Below, piece after piece: positions 24,188 to 34,806 of a stretch of 64,000 nt of DNA; the first letter of the stretch is position 1; every line of letters starts with the position of its first letter. Source of the DNA: Spinacia oleracea (Eukaryota > Streptophyta > Magnoliopsida > Caryophyllales > Amaranthaceae); assembly GCF_020520425.1 (NCBI RefSeq), contig NC_079487.1:2155501-2219500 (forward strand), written 5' to 3'. The position numbers were made by a program, and so were the translations under genes. The notes below the pieces were generated by a model. The model was not told the origin of the DNA and made no database searches. It saw nothing but the letters and a program-made list of their open reading frames with translations.

Positions 24188-25987
24188 ATGGCTATCTCAC
24201 TAAACACAAATCCAGATTGTAATCCATCGATTCCAATGGCAGGTTTCGTGTTTCAACCTTCAATTAACGACATCTTTTCTCACTTCCTTCCAAAAAGACT
24301 TATGGGACAACAAATATTACCACCTCCTTATGATGGTTATGTTCGTGATATCGACATTTACTCCAACTTATCACCTAAACAACTATTTGATCATTATCAT
24401 AATAATAATCAAGGTTTCTTATTCGAAGATGATAAAGAATTTTACTTGTTTACAACCTTGAAGAAAAAATCTAAAAACAAGTACATTAGAACTGCTGGTC
24501 TTGGTACTTGGTCTGAGGAGAAACCAGACCCTTGTTTCTTGAACATTCAAGGAGAAGATGTTTTTGTTGGTAAGAAAAAGTTGTTCAAGTTCAAGTATCC
24601 TTTAAAGAAAGAGGAACAAAAAACACAACAACAAGTACGTCGTCGTAAATCAAGAAAACAAGATGAGGCCGCCGCCGTCGCCACCGCCAATGAAGCGGCC
24701 GTTGCTGCTGCCTTCGCCGCCGAAACCGGAGCTTCTTGGATCATGCATGAATACTCCATGAAGAAAAGTTACATTATCTACTTACTCAACAAGCACTGCA
24801 TTGATGTTACTACCGTTAATATTCAACAAGTAAGATCCTATATCCCTCTCGCATATATACTTTCTAATCTAATTATCAATTATTATTAGGGCATTGAGAT
24901 CCATCGATGTTAAATAAATATATTTATCCATGCATCTTTGATTATTGCTAGTTCAATTCATTCCTGAATAATTGTCTTTATTTTGTTTTAATTCATTAAT
25001 TTAAGTTGACCATTAATTAATATTGATCTCTTATTGTTATAGAATTATAAATCGGTGATTAGGTTTACATACAAACTAGTTTTTAACCGGGTAAATTTTT
25101 AAGCAAATTTATATAATATACTTTGATATAGAAGTTGAAAGCCGGAATGAAAACTGATCTATTCATTCTAAAAATGATTAAATAGGATGTTATGAACATA
25201 AATAACATTAATGAAAAACATATGGAGAGTCATGTAATTATAAAAAAAAAATCTTCAAAATAAATTAAGATTTCAAGTGCAAATCAATTAGAAAAAAAAA
25301 ATAGAGATTTTAAAGAGTGGACACGTGACAAGTAAAACATTGTGTTTTAAAAATATTAGTATAGATTTATGGGTATATTTTTTTTGTAACTTTTATGAAT
25401 ATATTTTTAGTAATCATATATATATAGCCATATAGGTCAATTAATGTTGGTTCTTGTAAAGCGAAGATGACAGTTATTTAGGATTAATTTCATTAGTTCA
25501 TGCTAGAAATTAATACTATATTTACGCGTGTATATGTATTTTATATATTAACCTGTGTTTTTTATTTATTTATGATGCAGCTAAAGAGAATTGTATACTG
25601 TCACATTCACAAGAAAGTGGATAAGCAATTTAAGCAAAGGAAACAAATCCAATGCCTTAAAACAACACCAACAACAACACTACCAACAACAACACCAGCA
25701 ACAACACCAGCAACACCACCACCACCAACAACAACAACAACAACAACAACAACGGCCAATTATGTTGTTCCTCCTTGCGCAAGTACTGATGGCCATGAAT
25801 TTCAGTTGAACGAGCAAGACGTGGGCGATGATGATGAGTTTCACAAGGATATGATGAATATGTTAACATTTGATGATGGCCATGAACTTGAGTTAAACAA
25901 CCAAGATGATGATGATGAGTTTCATAGGGATATAATGAACATGTTAACATTTGATGATGGCGACATGGAATTAATGCTTCTTCCTCC

Positions 25988-26034
<47 letters not shown>

Positions 26035-26195
26035 CTGCTGCTGCAATCACGACTGATGATCCCTTCATTCAATCAAACAACAACTTTCAAGTTGCTGCTG
26101 CTGCTGACGATGATGATGGTGATATTCAAACTTCAAAGTGTACTGAAGCACATGTTCACAACCGGATAACAAACTTATTACTACATGATATATAA
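24188..26195 (+). CDS. Divergent NAC-like transcription factor
   Basis: Two exons, 24188-24829 and 25581-26195, joined at phase 0 with GT/AG; 418 residues. Exon 1 shows NAC subdomains in order: FVFQPSINDIFSHFLPKRL, then DIDIYSNLSPKQLFDHY, FYLFTTLKKKSKNKYIRTAG, GTWSEE, a basic stretch, and ASWIMHEYSM. Exon 2 begins LKRIVYCHIHKKVDKQ, matching the last NAC subdomain. An Ala-rich insertion splits the domain. The C-terminus has two poly-Thr tracts from (ACA/ACC)n and two copies of a 27-29-residue acidic module containing DDEFHRDIMNMLTFDDG, likely activation modules by inference. The N-terminal motif differs from canonical LPPGFRFHPTDEEL, so DNA-binding ability is uncertain. Confidence 0.82.
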
Positions 26196-26823
26196 TTATA
26201 CAATTATATATGCTGCTGATAATACATGATATCGATATGATATTCAAAGTGTAAGTTACTTTTCAAGTTACATTATAGTGTACGTGGATGTCCTTGGGTA
26301 TTGGGGAGGCCCTTCCTAGAAGGTAAGCCCCGCCCCAGGGATATTATTATTATTATTATTATTATGTACCTATTCTTCTTAATTCAATTCAATTCTTTTT
26401 TCTTTTTTCTTTTTTCTTTTTTCTTTGCTTCGATTCATTATTAATAATTGTTTTAAATGTACGTATACGTACGGATTGAAATGTGTAATTAGAATTATAG
26501 TAGTTGATCGAATATATATACTGTTTTCTAATTTAATTTATTGTTACAATGTTTTGACTTTCATACTCGTCATAAATTAATACAGGCCGTTTTTTATTCT
26601 CCAATCTCTATAAATTAAACCATGTAAACATACCTTAATTAAGTTCTACTTACATTAAACTTGTCCTACAACTTAACTGATTGATCGAGGATGAGAATTG
26701 AAAAAGAATAAAACCAATCTTGTATTATAGCTAGTGCAAGAAACAAAAATTGTTATAAAAAAAAAAAAAGTTAATTTTTACTCCGATATACAACATGTAT
26801 TGTAAACCACGTTTAAATAAGAA
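26196..26823. other. NAC-like gene 3' flank with microsatellites
   Basis: Contains an (ATT)n run at about 26340-26365 and TTTTTTC repeats at about 26396-26424. A GC-rich stretch of about 60 bp (about 26283-26340) precedes the ATT run. No coding evidence. Confidence 0.6.
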
Positions 26824-26835
26824 CTAGTTTTGAAG

Positions 26836-26852
26836 CCCGTGCGATACACGGG
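26836..26852 (-). other. Helitron 3' terminal hairpin
   Basis: CCCGTGCGATACACGGG, a six-base stem with a five-base loop, nine bases inside the CTAG end. Related hairpins occur at about 27120-27134 and 28614-28628 in + orientation. Confidence 0.8.
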
Positions 26853-27991
26853 TTTGTTTTATTTTTTCTTTTTAGTAAAGGTTTTGTATTTATGTTATGA
26901 GGTTGCGTTACGGTGAATGGATGGTGTCGTTTTGTGGTTTTTTCTTAAGACAATTAATAACTATTAACAACTACAGAGTAATAATTATGTTAATATGTAA
27001 ATATTGCATTAGAGTTCGTGCAAATAGTAACTCTAAAGATCTTCTTGAAACGGAGGTAGTTTATAAATATAGCAGGTGATATATATGAGTTTTATTTTAA
27101 CTCAATAATTTAATAGAATCCGTGAATCGCATGGGGCTAAAAATAGAAAACTTTGTCGCGCTGTTTTACGGTTAAAAGCAGTGATTTTAACTTTAAAAAC
27201 GAATTCTCTCCCTATGATATTTTCAATCAGTTTTGGTATTTGTGTATCATCCTCATTGTCGCTATCGTCATCTTTTTCATTAGCCTGCAAAGATTAGTTG
27301 AAGATTAGTTGATAATAAGGGGAAAATTTTAAAACAATGTTTTAAAACAAAATTTTATCTAATTAAGAATAGGAGAATAACCTTTTCATAGATATGAGCC
27401 TCAAAAAGAGCACTTGCGTCTTGTCCAATTAAATTCTTAGCTACTTCATCAAATAAAACAAATATTGTTGATCCAGTGTGATCATCAACTCCAAGTTCTA
27501 TACGGTACCTGATATTTTTTGGGTTTTTTAAACAAAATTTATTGAATAAAAAATAACAGTTAAATAAAAAAAAAGATAAAAAAATGTATAGAGTATAGAA
27601 TATAAACCTTGGTATTGGCCTTTCAATAGATTTCTCGCAAGTGATGCAATAAAAGTCTTTTAATCTTGGAGTGACGCGTTTTTTACAACCCGGGTATGAG
27701 ATATAATACCAGCTATTTTCACCCATGATTTTAGTAACTTTAGTCTTACAGTAGAAGATTAAATCCTATAAATATTCACAAATAATAAAGTTAAGTTAGA
27801 TCGGGTTTAACATAAAAACATGGTTAATGTACAAAATATTAAATACCTTTTCAACAGTTTTTTGGATATGATCGATGAGAGTAGAGATACCAATTGTTTT
27901 AGAGATAATTTCTTCTGGTGTCACACCAGTACGCTGTACTTCAAGTTGTCCAATAGTTGTAGTTTCTAATTTTTCACTATAACAACAATAA

Positions 27992-28639
27992 TCTAATATA
28001 TATATATATAAAGGAGGCATATTTGCTGAAATATTAGAGCGCCACATAGGATTACTATTGGTTTCGACCAATGAAAAATAAGATTTCTAATTTATTTTTG
28101 AATTAAAAAAATCGATTGCCACATAATAATTAATTAGGTGCCACGTAGATATTTTAATTAATTAATTACTAATATATAAAACTCCATCTAAAATCAAACA
28201 CTCTAATAATATAATTAAAAAATAAATCTAAAATAAAATTCATCCAAAATCAAATACTAATCTAAAATAAAATAAATAAAATTCAATTTAAAATCAAACA
28301 TTAATCCAATATTAGAGCGCCACGTGGGAAATCTAATGGTTTCGGCCAATGAAAAATAAGATTTCACACTTAACTTTGAATTAAAAAAGTCGAGTGCCAT
28401 ATAGATAAATAATTAAGTGCCGCGTAGATATTTTTATTAATTAATTATTAATATTACGCATATACAATTTCATCCAAAAACAAACACTCTCATAATTATA
28501 AATAAAAAATATATAATGAAATTCAGTGCAAAATAAAAAAATAATCTAATCTAATATGTTAAAGTAACTATATACATAGAATTTTTATTTAAACATAATA
28601 ATTTAATAGAATCCGTGAATCGCACGGGCTAAAATCAAG
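27992..28639 (+). mobile_element. Nested small Helitron, opposite orientation
   Basis: 648 bp. It starts TCTAATATATATATATATAA after A (27991) and shares over 100 bp with the 5' end of the large Helitron. It ends with a CCGTG/CACGG hairpin and CAAG (degenerate CTAG) followed by T. An internal partial repeat of its 5' region starts near 28313. Its removal leaves the intron of the RPA-like gene intact. No ORF. Confidence 0.75.
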
Positions 28640-28847
28640 TATATAATATAAGAAAACATATTATTAAGATATAAACATTTGATTATACGATTCCTTTCTA
28701 ATATTCTACTAATTAGCATCTCTAATGTCGGTTTTTTGATTTTATTTGATGGTTTTGATTTGTGCTGCATACTCGTGCGTGATTGTGTCCTTGGAAAAAC
28801 TAATGACCCTAATCTGAAAAATTAACGATGGCTGCTAGCTCAGTGGG

Positions 28848-29037
28848 TCAAATTCTGGAAAGTTGAGAAGGAGACTTAGGTAGGACAAAAACCTCATTGG
28901 TGGCAGGGTTGTATACATGATAAGTATGAGTATCGAGGACGCTAAGCATCAAGCCACGGTGCATGTTCCATAACTGGTACTTTTTGGCATTTGAGATCCA
29001 ACCGCCAAATTTTATGGTTAAGTTACCCCCGAATAAA
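28848..29037 (-). pseudogene. Possible F-box-associated gene fragment captured in the Helitron
   Basis: An open stretch in an intron of the RPA-like gene reads LWNMHRGLMLSVLDTHTY followed by HVYNPATNEVFVLPKSP, then stops at TGA 28850-28848. The YNPATxEVFVLP pattern resembles the associated domain of plant F-box proteins. The fragment lacks an F-box and any start signal. Identification is by recalled resemblance only. Confidence 0.5.
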
Positions 29038-30570
29038 TACGTTTAATTTTGAAATTCATTAGCTTATTAAGTGTAGCAGATATATATGAACTATACCTCC
29101 ATATGTCTTTCAATTTACGAACCTTCGGAACATCAAGATTTATATATATCTTGGTTGATGGTGAAGTGATTAGATTAATTTTACCTGTATAAAATAAAAT
29201 AAAAAAAAAAAAAAAGTTCGTAAAATAATTTTTAAGAAATAATGTGTGATACCAATACTTACCTAAAAATTATTTTACCATGGTAGACGTAACAACTATA
29301 GCAAAAGGCTTAGTAGAATCACCAAGTTGGGTTTTTTGTTGGAAATATTCAGCAAAACAGTTGCTCCAAATTTTTAATTGGGCTCGTTGTCCCCTGCAAT
29401 GATGTAGATAAGAAAACTAAATAAATAATAACATCATAAATAATATATTTAATTAACTCTACAGAAGAAAAAAAAAAAAAAGTACCATTGGTCTTCTATT
29501 TCGATAGAATCTCCAACATCATTCACAACCATACCAACTACATCTAAAAAGAGAAAAAAAAAAACAACAAAGGAAAAAAAGACAAAGTATTTAGCAAAAT
29601 TGTTTCACAATAACTGAAATAAACTTTAGTACGGAATAAATAACAAAATCATACATACCAGGAAGTGAGTAGTTTTTAACAAACTTATTCAAGTGTTGTA
29701 ACTGTACACAATCAAATCGATGCATTGGGATCTTATCTATATTCCCAACGGCCCTAACAACGGTATTTTGAAAAAATTGTATCATTATTTTATTGTCGCC
29801 AACAATACGATATTGTTCCTTATTAGGTTGGACCGAAAAATATCTGATTGTATAGATTTTTCCCTCAGTCAATTTTGGACGAAAGTGTTGGACAAAATTT
29901 GATTTGATTGAGGCATGCACATAAATGATAAATAATAAATAATACACCTTTTGTTCTTGGTTATTAGTCCTGCTTGAAAACTTGACACTATTCATAATTG
30001 AAAAGAATATTCTAATTTCTTTTCTATACATATTTCAAAACATATTCATGTTAGATCTTGTTTTATTCGTCTATTGTATAGATTTTTCCCTCAGTTAATT
30101 TTGGACGAAAGTGTTAGACAAAATTTGATTTGATTGAGGCATGCACATAATCACCCTGCAGTTAAATGATAACATTATAAGTTAATTTAGGAAGTTTATT
30201 TTAAAATCATAAAGTAAATATTAGAAGAATTATATACCTCTTCGTCGATGAGCACCATGTCCAAACTAATTAAACTATTTTGTTTGCGGAAATTTACCAC
30301 ATCAATTAAGCGCGAAACACGAACTTTTATTTTCCAGTCGTTCCTACTCGAATTTAAATCATGGATCAAAGAAGTAGCGGCCATTGATAACCAAACTTAA
30401 AAGTGAAAGATGTGATTGTGTATGAGTTATGAATTGAACAATACGACTAATTTATAGGATTTGAATATGATTAGAACTTCCAATTTATATCTTAAAAAAT
30501 TGTAGTGTATTAGTGTTAATAGGTAACTTGGATTCGTGAATTGATACATAGAACCGTATGGATTCATCAA

Positions 30571-31128
30571 TTGATACATAGAGCCGTATGGATTCATCTA
30601 TATCATCTAGGACACCTATCATCTATAGGATAGTTTTTTTTTATTGGTAAGTATCATATAGGACAACACTCCGTATTATGATAACACATTACGTTACTAA
30701 CAAAGGTTCACCAAATTAATTTCTTTTTTTTTAATTAAAACTTAGATATATATATATCCACGTGGCATCTACTTAATTATCTACGTGGCAAACGATTTTT
30801 TTTATTCAAAAATAAATTAAGAATCTTATTTTTCATTGGCCGAAACCATTGATACATAGAGCCGTATGGATTCATCTATATCATCTAGGACACCTATCAT
30901 CTATAGGATAGTTTTTTTTTTATTGGTAAGTATCATATAGGACAACACTCCGTATTATGATAACACATTACGTTACTAACAAAGGTTCACCAAATTAATT
31001 TCTTTTTTTTTTAATTAAAACTTAGATATATATATATCCACGTGGCATCTACTTAATTATTTACGTGGCAAACGATTTTTTTTATTCAAAAATAAATTAA
31101 GAATCTTATTTTTCATTGGCCGAAACCA
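30571..31128. repeat. 278-bp tandem duplication inside the Helitron
   Basis: Units 30571-30848 and 30849-31128 are almost identical; they differ in T-run length and one C/T. They cover the sub-terminal 5' region of the large Helitron, upstream of the RPA-like start codon. A partial earlier copy of the first 28 bases begins at 30541. Confidence 0.92.
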
Positions 31129-31193
31129 TTAGTAATCCTATGTGGCGCTCTAATAATTCAGCAAACATGCCTCCTTTATATATATATATTAGA

Positions 31194-31440
31194 TTTGAGT
31201 ATATTGTTGCTTTGTCAAGTTTACTTGTTATAATAAGATAGTATACAATTATATTTTATGCAATTTGGCTTGGACATATATAATTCTCTTTTTTTTTGGT
31301 AAAAATGTGAAGTTGTTATTTTACCAAGTATATATATAAGAGGTTTTTCATGAGGTTTGTTTTATGATTTTGAGGTTTTTATACAAATCTTACTATTGCG
31401 CTAGTCCAAATAATTTTAAGAGAGGTTACTAAAAACAGAC
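31194..31440. other. Short AT-rich spacer
   Basis: Separates the Helitron from the copia element and ends with CAGAC, the copia target duplication. Nothing else seen. Confidence 0.6.
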
Positions 31441-31602
31441 TGTCAAATATTGTGTAATCTCGTACTATTCTCATTAATCACACACGTATATATAGTACAA
31501 CTCAGTTACCTAAACCCTAGTTACACATTAGGTAACATACCATAGTTAGGACTCTACAGAATATTCACAGAATAATATCTAATATCTTAACATATCTTAA
31601 CA
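31441..31602 (-). repeat. 3' LTR of the copia element
   Basis: On the minus strand it begins TGTTAAGATA and ends ATTTGACA. Compared with the other LTR it has an extra TATCTTAACA (10 bp duplicated) at its U3 edge. A purine-rich CCTTGAGGGGGA on the minus strand precedes it as the plus-strand primer site. Confidence 0.93.
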
Positions 31603-31608
31603 TCCCCC

Positions 31609-34600
31609 TCAAGGTGGAGCATGTAGGTCTCGAATGCCCATCTTGTTCAAAAAAAACTCAAATTGCGCCTTCCCCGACGCTTTGGTGAAGATATCTGCTA
31701 ACTGAACCTTCGTCGACACGTACGACGGACTGATGATCCCTTCCTTGATTGCATCTCGAATGAAATGACAATCTGACTCGATGTGTTTTGTCCTTTCATG
31801 GAACACCGGATTCTGTGCAATATGCAACGCAGACTGACTGTCGCAATACATCCTCATGCCTTGGTCGTGTGTCACCCCCAAGTCGCGTAGTAGTTGTTTC
31901 AACCACTTCAACTCACACGTCAGAGCTGCCATCGACCGATATTCTGCCTCAGCAGACGACCGAGAAACAGTATGTTGTTTCTTGGTCTTCCAAGAAACTG
32001 GCGACATACCAAGTGACACAAACCATCCAGTCACCGACCGACGCGTCATTGGACACCCTGCCCAATCCGAGTCGCACCACCCCTCCAACTGCAACGCGCT
32101 GTCCGACCGAAGCAATATACCTTGACCCGGACACTTCTTCAAGTATCTCACTACTCGCAAAGCTGCTTCCCAATGTGCCTCCTTTGGTGCTTGCATAAAT
32201 TGAGATAGGACATGTACAGAGTAGGCAACGTCTGGTCGCGTGACAGCCAAATAAACCAGACGTCCGATCAGACGCCTATACTGCTCACCGTCCGACAGGT
32301 CTGGCCCGTCTGCCAATTCCAACCTATGATTCTGTTCCATGGGAAAGTCCACAGGCTTTGCTCCCAACAATCCGGCCTCTGAGATGATGTCGAGGGCATA
32401 TTTTCTCTGACATACATAGAACCCTTGACTACTTCGTGCCACCTCTAACCCAAGGAAGTACTTCAGAGCCCCGAGGTCTTTCATTTTAAAACACTCCTTC
32501 AAGTATGCCTTAAAACTCTCAAGCGCAAACTTGTTATTGCCTGCGATAATCATGTCGTCCACATAAATGAGCACGCTCAGCTGCAACGTACCTTTAGACA
32601 GAGTAAAGAGCGAATAATCGGACAGCGACTGTCGAAAGCCATAGTGTGTCAATGCTGTCGACAACTTCTGGAACCAACATCTAGGTGCTTGTTTCAACCC
32701 ATACAACGACTTTCTCATTCGACACACCTTGTCAAAGTGATTCTTCTGGAATCCAGGAGGAATCTTCATATAGATCTCTTCCTCCAAGTCACCGTGCAAG
32801 AACGCATTGTGTACGTCCATCTGATGCACGTCCCACTGTTTGACAGCTGCGACAGCTAGAAAAGTTCGGACTGTCGCCATCTTCGCAACGGGAGCGAATG
32901 TCTCATTATATTCCAACCCTTCCTCCTGATGATTCCCTAAACATACCAATCGAGCCTTCAGTCTCAACAAATTCCCATCCTCATCACGCTTCTCAGTATA
33001 CACCCATTTACTCCCCAGTGCTTTCTTCCCTTCCGGCAAATTTTCCAACGTCCATGTCCCCTGTTCCTCCAACGCGTCGATTTCAGCAGCCATTGCCTGA
33101 CGCCACCCCTCATGTTGCATCGCTTGTTTAAAACTCTTAGGAACTTGCCCTTCTTGCAATGCTTCTATATAATGCCTGTGCTTTGACGAAAAACGCTCAT
33201 AATTAACAAAATATGTGATATGATAAGGAGTACCTGAGGGTGGTGACGCCGTAAGTGTTTTGTCGGAAGTACTATATTTTTCCCGTATTGTATGTATCAC
33301 ACAATCTTTCAGCTTTGTCGACGGAAACTTCACACGCTTCCCTCTTCCTAACTCCGTATCCTCCACACACTGCCTTGTCTCACTCTCATCACTACCCGTC
33401 GCCTCATCTACACCTGAGACGACGTCTGATTCACCTCGACTAGGTGTATCATGTTTTTCCTCCCTCACAGTCGACAAGACCTCCTCCGTGTCACCCGCAG
33501 GCGACGACACCTCCTCTGTGGCACCTGCAGGTGACGACACTTCCTCATTGTCACCTGCAGGCGACACCTCCTGAGTACATCCAGTCCCACTCTCATCCAA
33601 ACCCCACTGGTCAAGCACCCCACCACCATCATGCATTGCAGGCAACATAGTCGACGTGTCTGCGAATGGAAACGTCCGTTCATGAAATTTTACATCCCTT
33701 GAGACAAAGAACTCGTGTGTCTCCAGGTCGTACAGTTGCCATCCCTTCCTGCCAAACGGGTAACCCAGAAACACACATTTGCGACCACGAGACGCAAACT
33801 TATCCCCTTTACTCCGGAGATTATACGCATAACACAGACACCCAAATACCCGGATAGACACATACGATGGTGGTTTTCCAAATAACATCTCATAAGGGGT
33901 TTTATTGTCAAGGACCGGTGTAGGTGTACGATTGATCAAGTGACAAGCAGCCAGAATACATTCCCCCCAAAATTTTATAGGAAGATTCCCTTGAAACCGT
34001 AACGCTCTCCCAACATTCAAAATATGTTGGTGCTTCCTCTCGACTCTCCCATTCTGTTGAGGTGTCCCATCACATGACGACTCAAACAGAATCCCATTTT
34101 TAAAGAAATAACCTTGCAAACAATTAAACTCAGTACCATTGTCACTGCGAATAACTCTCAGGGATCGATTAAACTGACATTTAATCATGGCAACAAAATT
34201 AAGAAACGACGTTTCAACTTCCATTTTATTGCACAATAAATAAATCCACACACCCCTAGAATAATCATCCACAATGGTAAGAAAATACTTCGCCCCACTC
34301 GACGAGGGTGTTTTGTAAGGCCCCCATAAATCAAGATGAACAAGGTCGAATGGGCGACTTGCACGACTATCACTATTTGGAAAACTCTCCCTACATTGTT
34401 TCGCCCGTGGGCATACATCACAAATGTTTTTATTCTTCCTAATCTTATGACTCACAGGAGGAAGTAACTGCAACACCTTTTCCGACGGATGCCCCATACG
34501 TTGGTGCCACAAGTCGACCACACACTCCACTGCTAGCACACGAACCCTTGGAGCCCCACGGAAAAAATATAGTCCTTCCTGTCGATCACCCACGCCAATC

Positions 34601-34806
34601 ACCATCCTCGTCGAGCGGTCCTGAAGAACACACATTTTGTTAGTAAATTGAGCAGCACAATGTAATTCGTCACTTAATTGAGTTACAGAAATTAAATTGC
34701 AGTTCAATTTAGGCACAAATAGAACGTTATCGAGCACGAAACCATCCTCCAAGACCACCGAACCATATTGATTTGAATTTGCAGGTTGACCATCTGGTAA
34801 CACAAC
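31609..34806 (-). CDS. copia pol: integrase-RT-RNase H
   Basis: Open for 1065 codons downstream of the TAA at 34809-34807, in the same frame as gag-protease; no independent ATG is evident at its start, so it probably depended on one polyprotein. Integrase: HQRMGH and CDVCPRAKQC finger, then HLDLWGPY, RSDNGTEF and NGRVERKHQH (DDE). RT: MDVHNAFLHGDLEEE and LIYVDDMIIAG. RNase H: GWCDSDWAGC, SSAEAEYRSMA and MYCDSQSALH. A linker between integrase and RT has imperfect EEVSSPAGDT repeats. It ends LHAPP at TGA 31609. All catalytic residues I looked for are present. Confidence 0.95.
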   Translation of the reverse strand, partial: VVLPDGQPANSNQYGSVVLEDGFVLDNVLFVPKLNCNLISVTQLSDELHCAAQFTNKMCVLQDRSTRMVIGVGDRQEGLYFFRGAPRVRVLAVECVVDLWHQRMGHPSEKVLQLLPPVSHKIRKNKNICDVCPRAKQCRESFPNSDSRASRPFDLVHLDLWGPYKTPSSSGAKYFLTIVDDYSRGVWIYLLCNKMEVETSFLNFVAMIKCQFNRSLRVIRSDNGTEFNCLQGYFFKNGILFESSCDGTPQQNGRVERKHQHILNVGRALRFQGNLPIKFWGECILAACHLINRTPTPVLDNKTPYEMLFGKPPSYVSIRVFGCLCYAYNLRSKGDKFASRGRKCVFLGYPFGRKGWQLYDLETHEFFVSRDVKFHERTFPFADTSTMLPAMHDGGGVLDQWGLDESGTGCTQEVSPAGDNEEVSSPAGATEEVSSPAGDTEEVLSTVREEKHDTPSRGESDVVSGVDEATGSDESETRQCVEDTELGRGKRVKFPSTKLKDCVIHTIREKYSTSDKTLTASPPSGTPYHITYFVNYERFSSKHRHYIEALQEGQVPKSFKQAMQHEGWRQAMAAEIDALEEQGTWTLENLPEGKKALGSKWVYTEKRDEDGNLLRLKARLVCLGNHQEEGLEYNETFAPVAKMATVRTFLAVAAVKQWDVHQMDVHNAFLHGDLEEEIYMKIPPGFQKNHFDKVCRMRKSLYGLKQAPRCWFQKLSTALTHYGFRQSLSDYSLFTLSKGTLQLSVLIYVDDMIIAGNNKFALESFKAYLKECFKMKDLGALKYFLGLEVARSSQGFYVCQRKYALDIISEAGLLGAKPVDFPMEQNHRLELADGPDLSDGEQYRRLIGRLVYLAVTRPDVAYSVHVLSQFMQAPKEAHWEAALRVVRYLKKCPGQGILLRSDSALQLEGWCDSDWAGCPMTRRSVTGWFVSLGMSPVSWKTKKQHTVSRSSAEAEYRSMAALTCELKWLKQLLRDLGVTHDQGMRMYCDSQSALHIAQNPVFHERTKHIESDCHFIRDAIKEGIISPSYVSTKVQLADIFTKASGKAQFEFFLNKMGIRDLHAPP

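Larger units (their letters stand above)
27147..30384 (-). pseudogene. Replication protein A large-subunit-like gene (decayed, Helitron-borne)
   Basis: Single-stranded-DNA-binding OB-fold protein family. Exons by phase: 30384-30238 (MAATSLIHDL...MVLIDEE), exon 2 start at 30155, intact exon-2 copy ending 29659, then 29543-29486, 29393-29263, 29184-29097, 27976-27847, 27765-27608, 27508-27382 and 27284-27147. Phases agree across all later junctions, including the intron holding the nested Helitron. The C-terminal zinc region has GENSWYYISYPGC and FYCITC; the first Cys expected of the ribbon is Tyr. Lesions: exon 2 is partly duplicated and its first copy has TAA at 30116-30114; TAA at 29272-29270; the C-terminus is cut at 27147 by Helitron-like DNA. 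Confidence 0.82.
26824..31193 (-). mobile_element. Helitron (non-autonomous) carrying an RPA-like gene
   Basis: 4370 bp on the minus strand. The 5' end is TC at 31193-31192, preceded by A, and reads TCTAATATATATATATAAAG. The 3' end is CTAG at 26827-26824, followed by T, with a terminal hairpin before it. A|T insertion, 5' TC and 3' hairpin-CTAG are Helitron hallmarks. It carries a replication-protein-A-like gene, a common plant Helitron cargo. I see no Rep/helicase gene. A second Helitron is nested inside in opposite orientation. A further Helitron-like 3' hairpin (+ orientation) ends at 27146, so the left side is compound. Confidence 0.75.

Noticed and set aside
25657-26046. Leu-rich ORF on the minus strand in NAC exon 2
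   Set aside because: Mirror of the ACA/ACC microsatellites and acidic codons of the NAC-like gene; no family resemblance.
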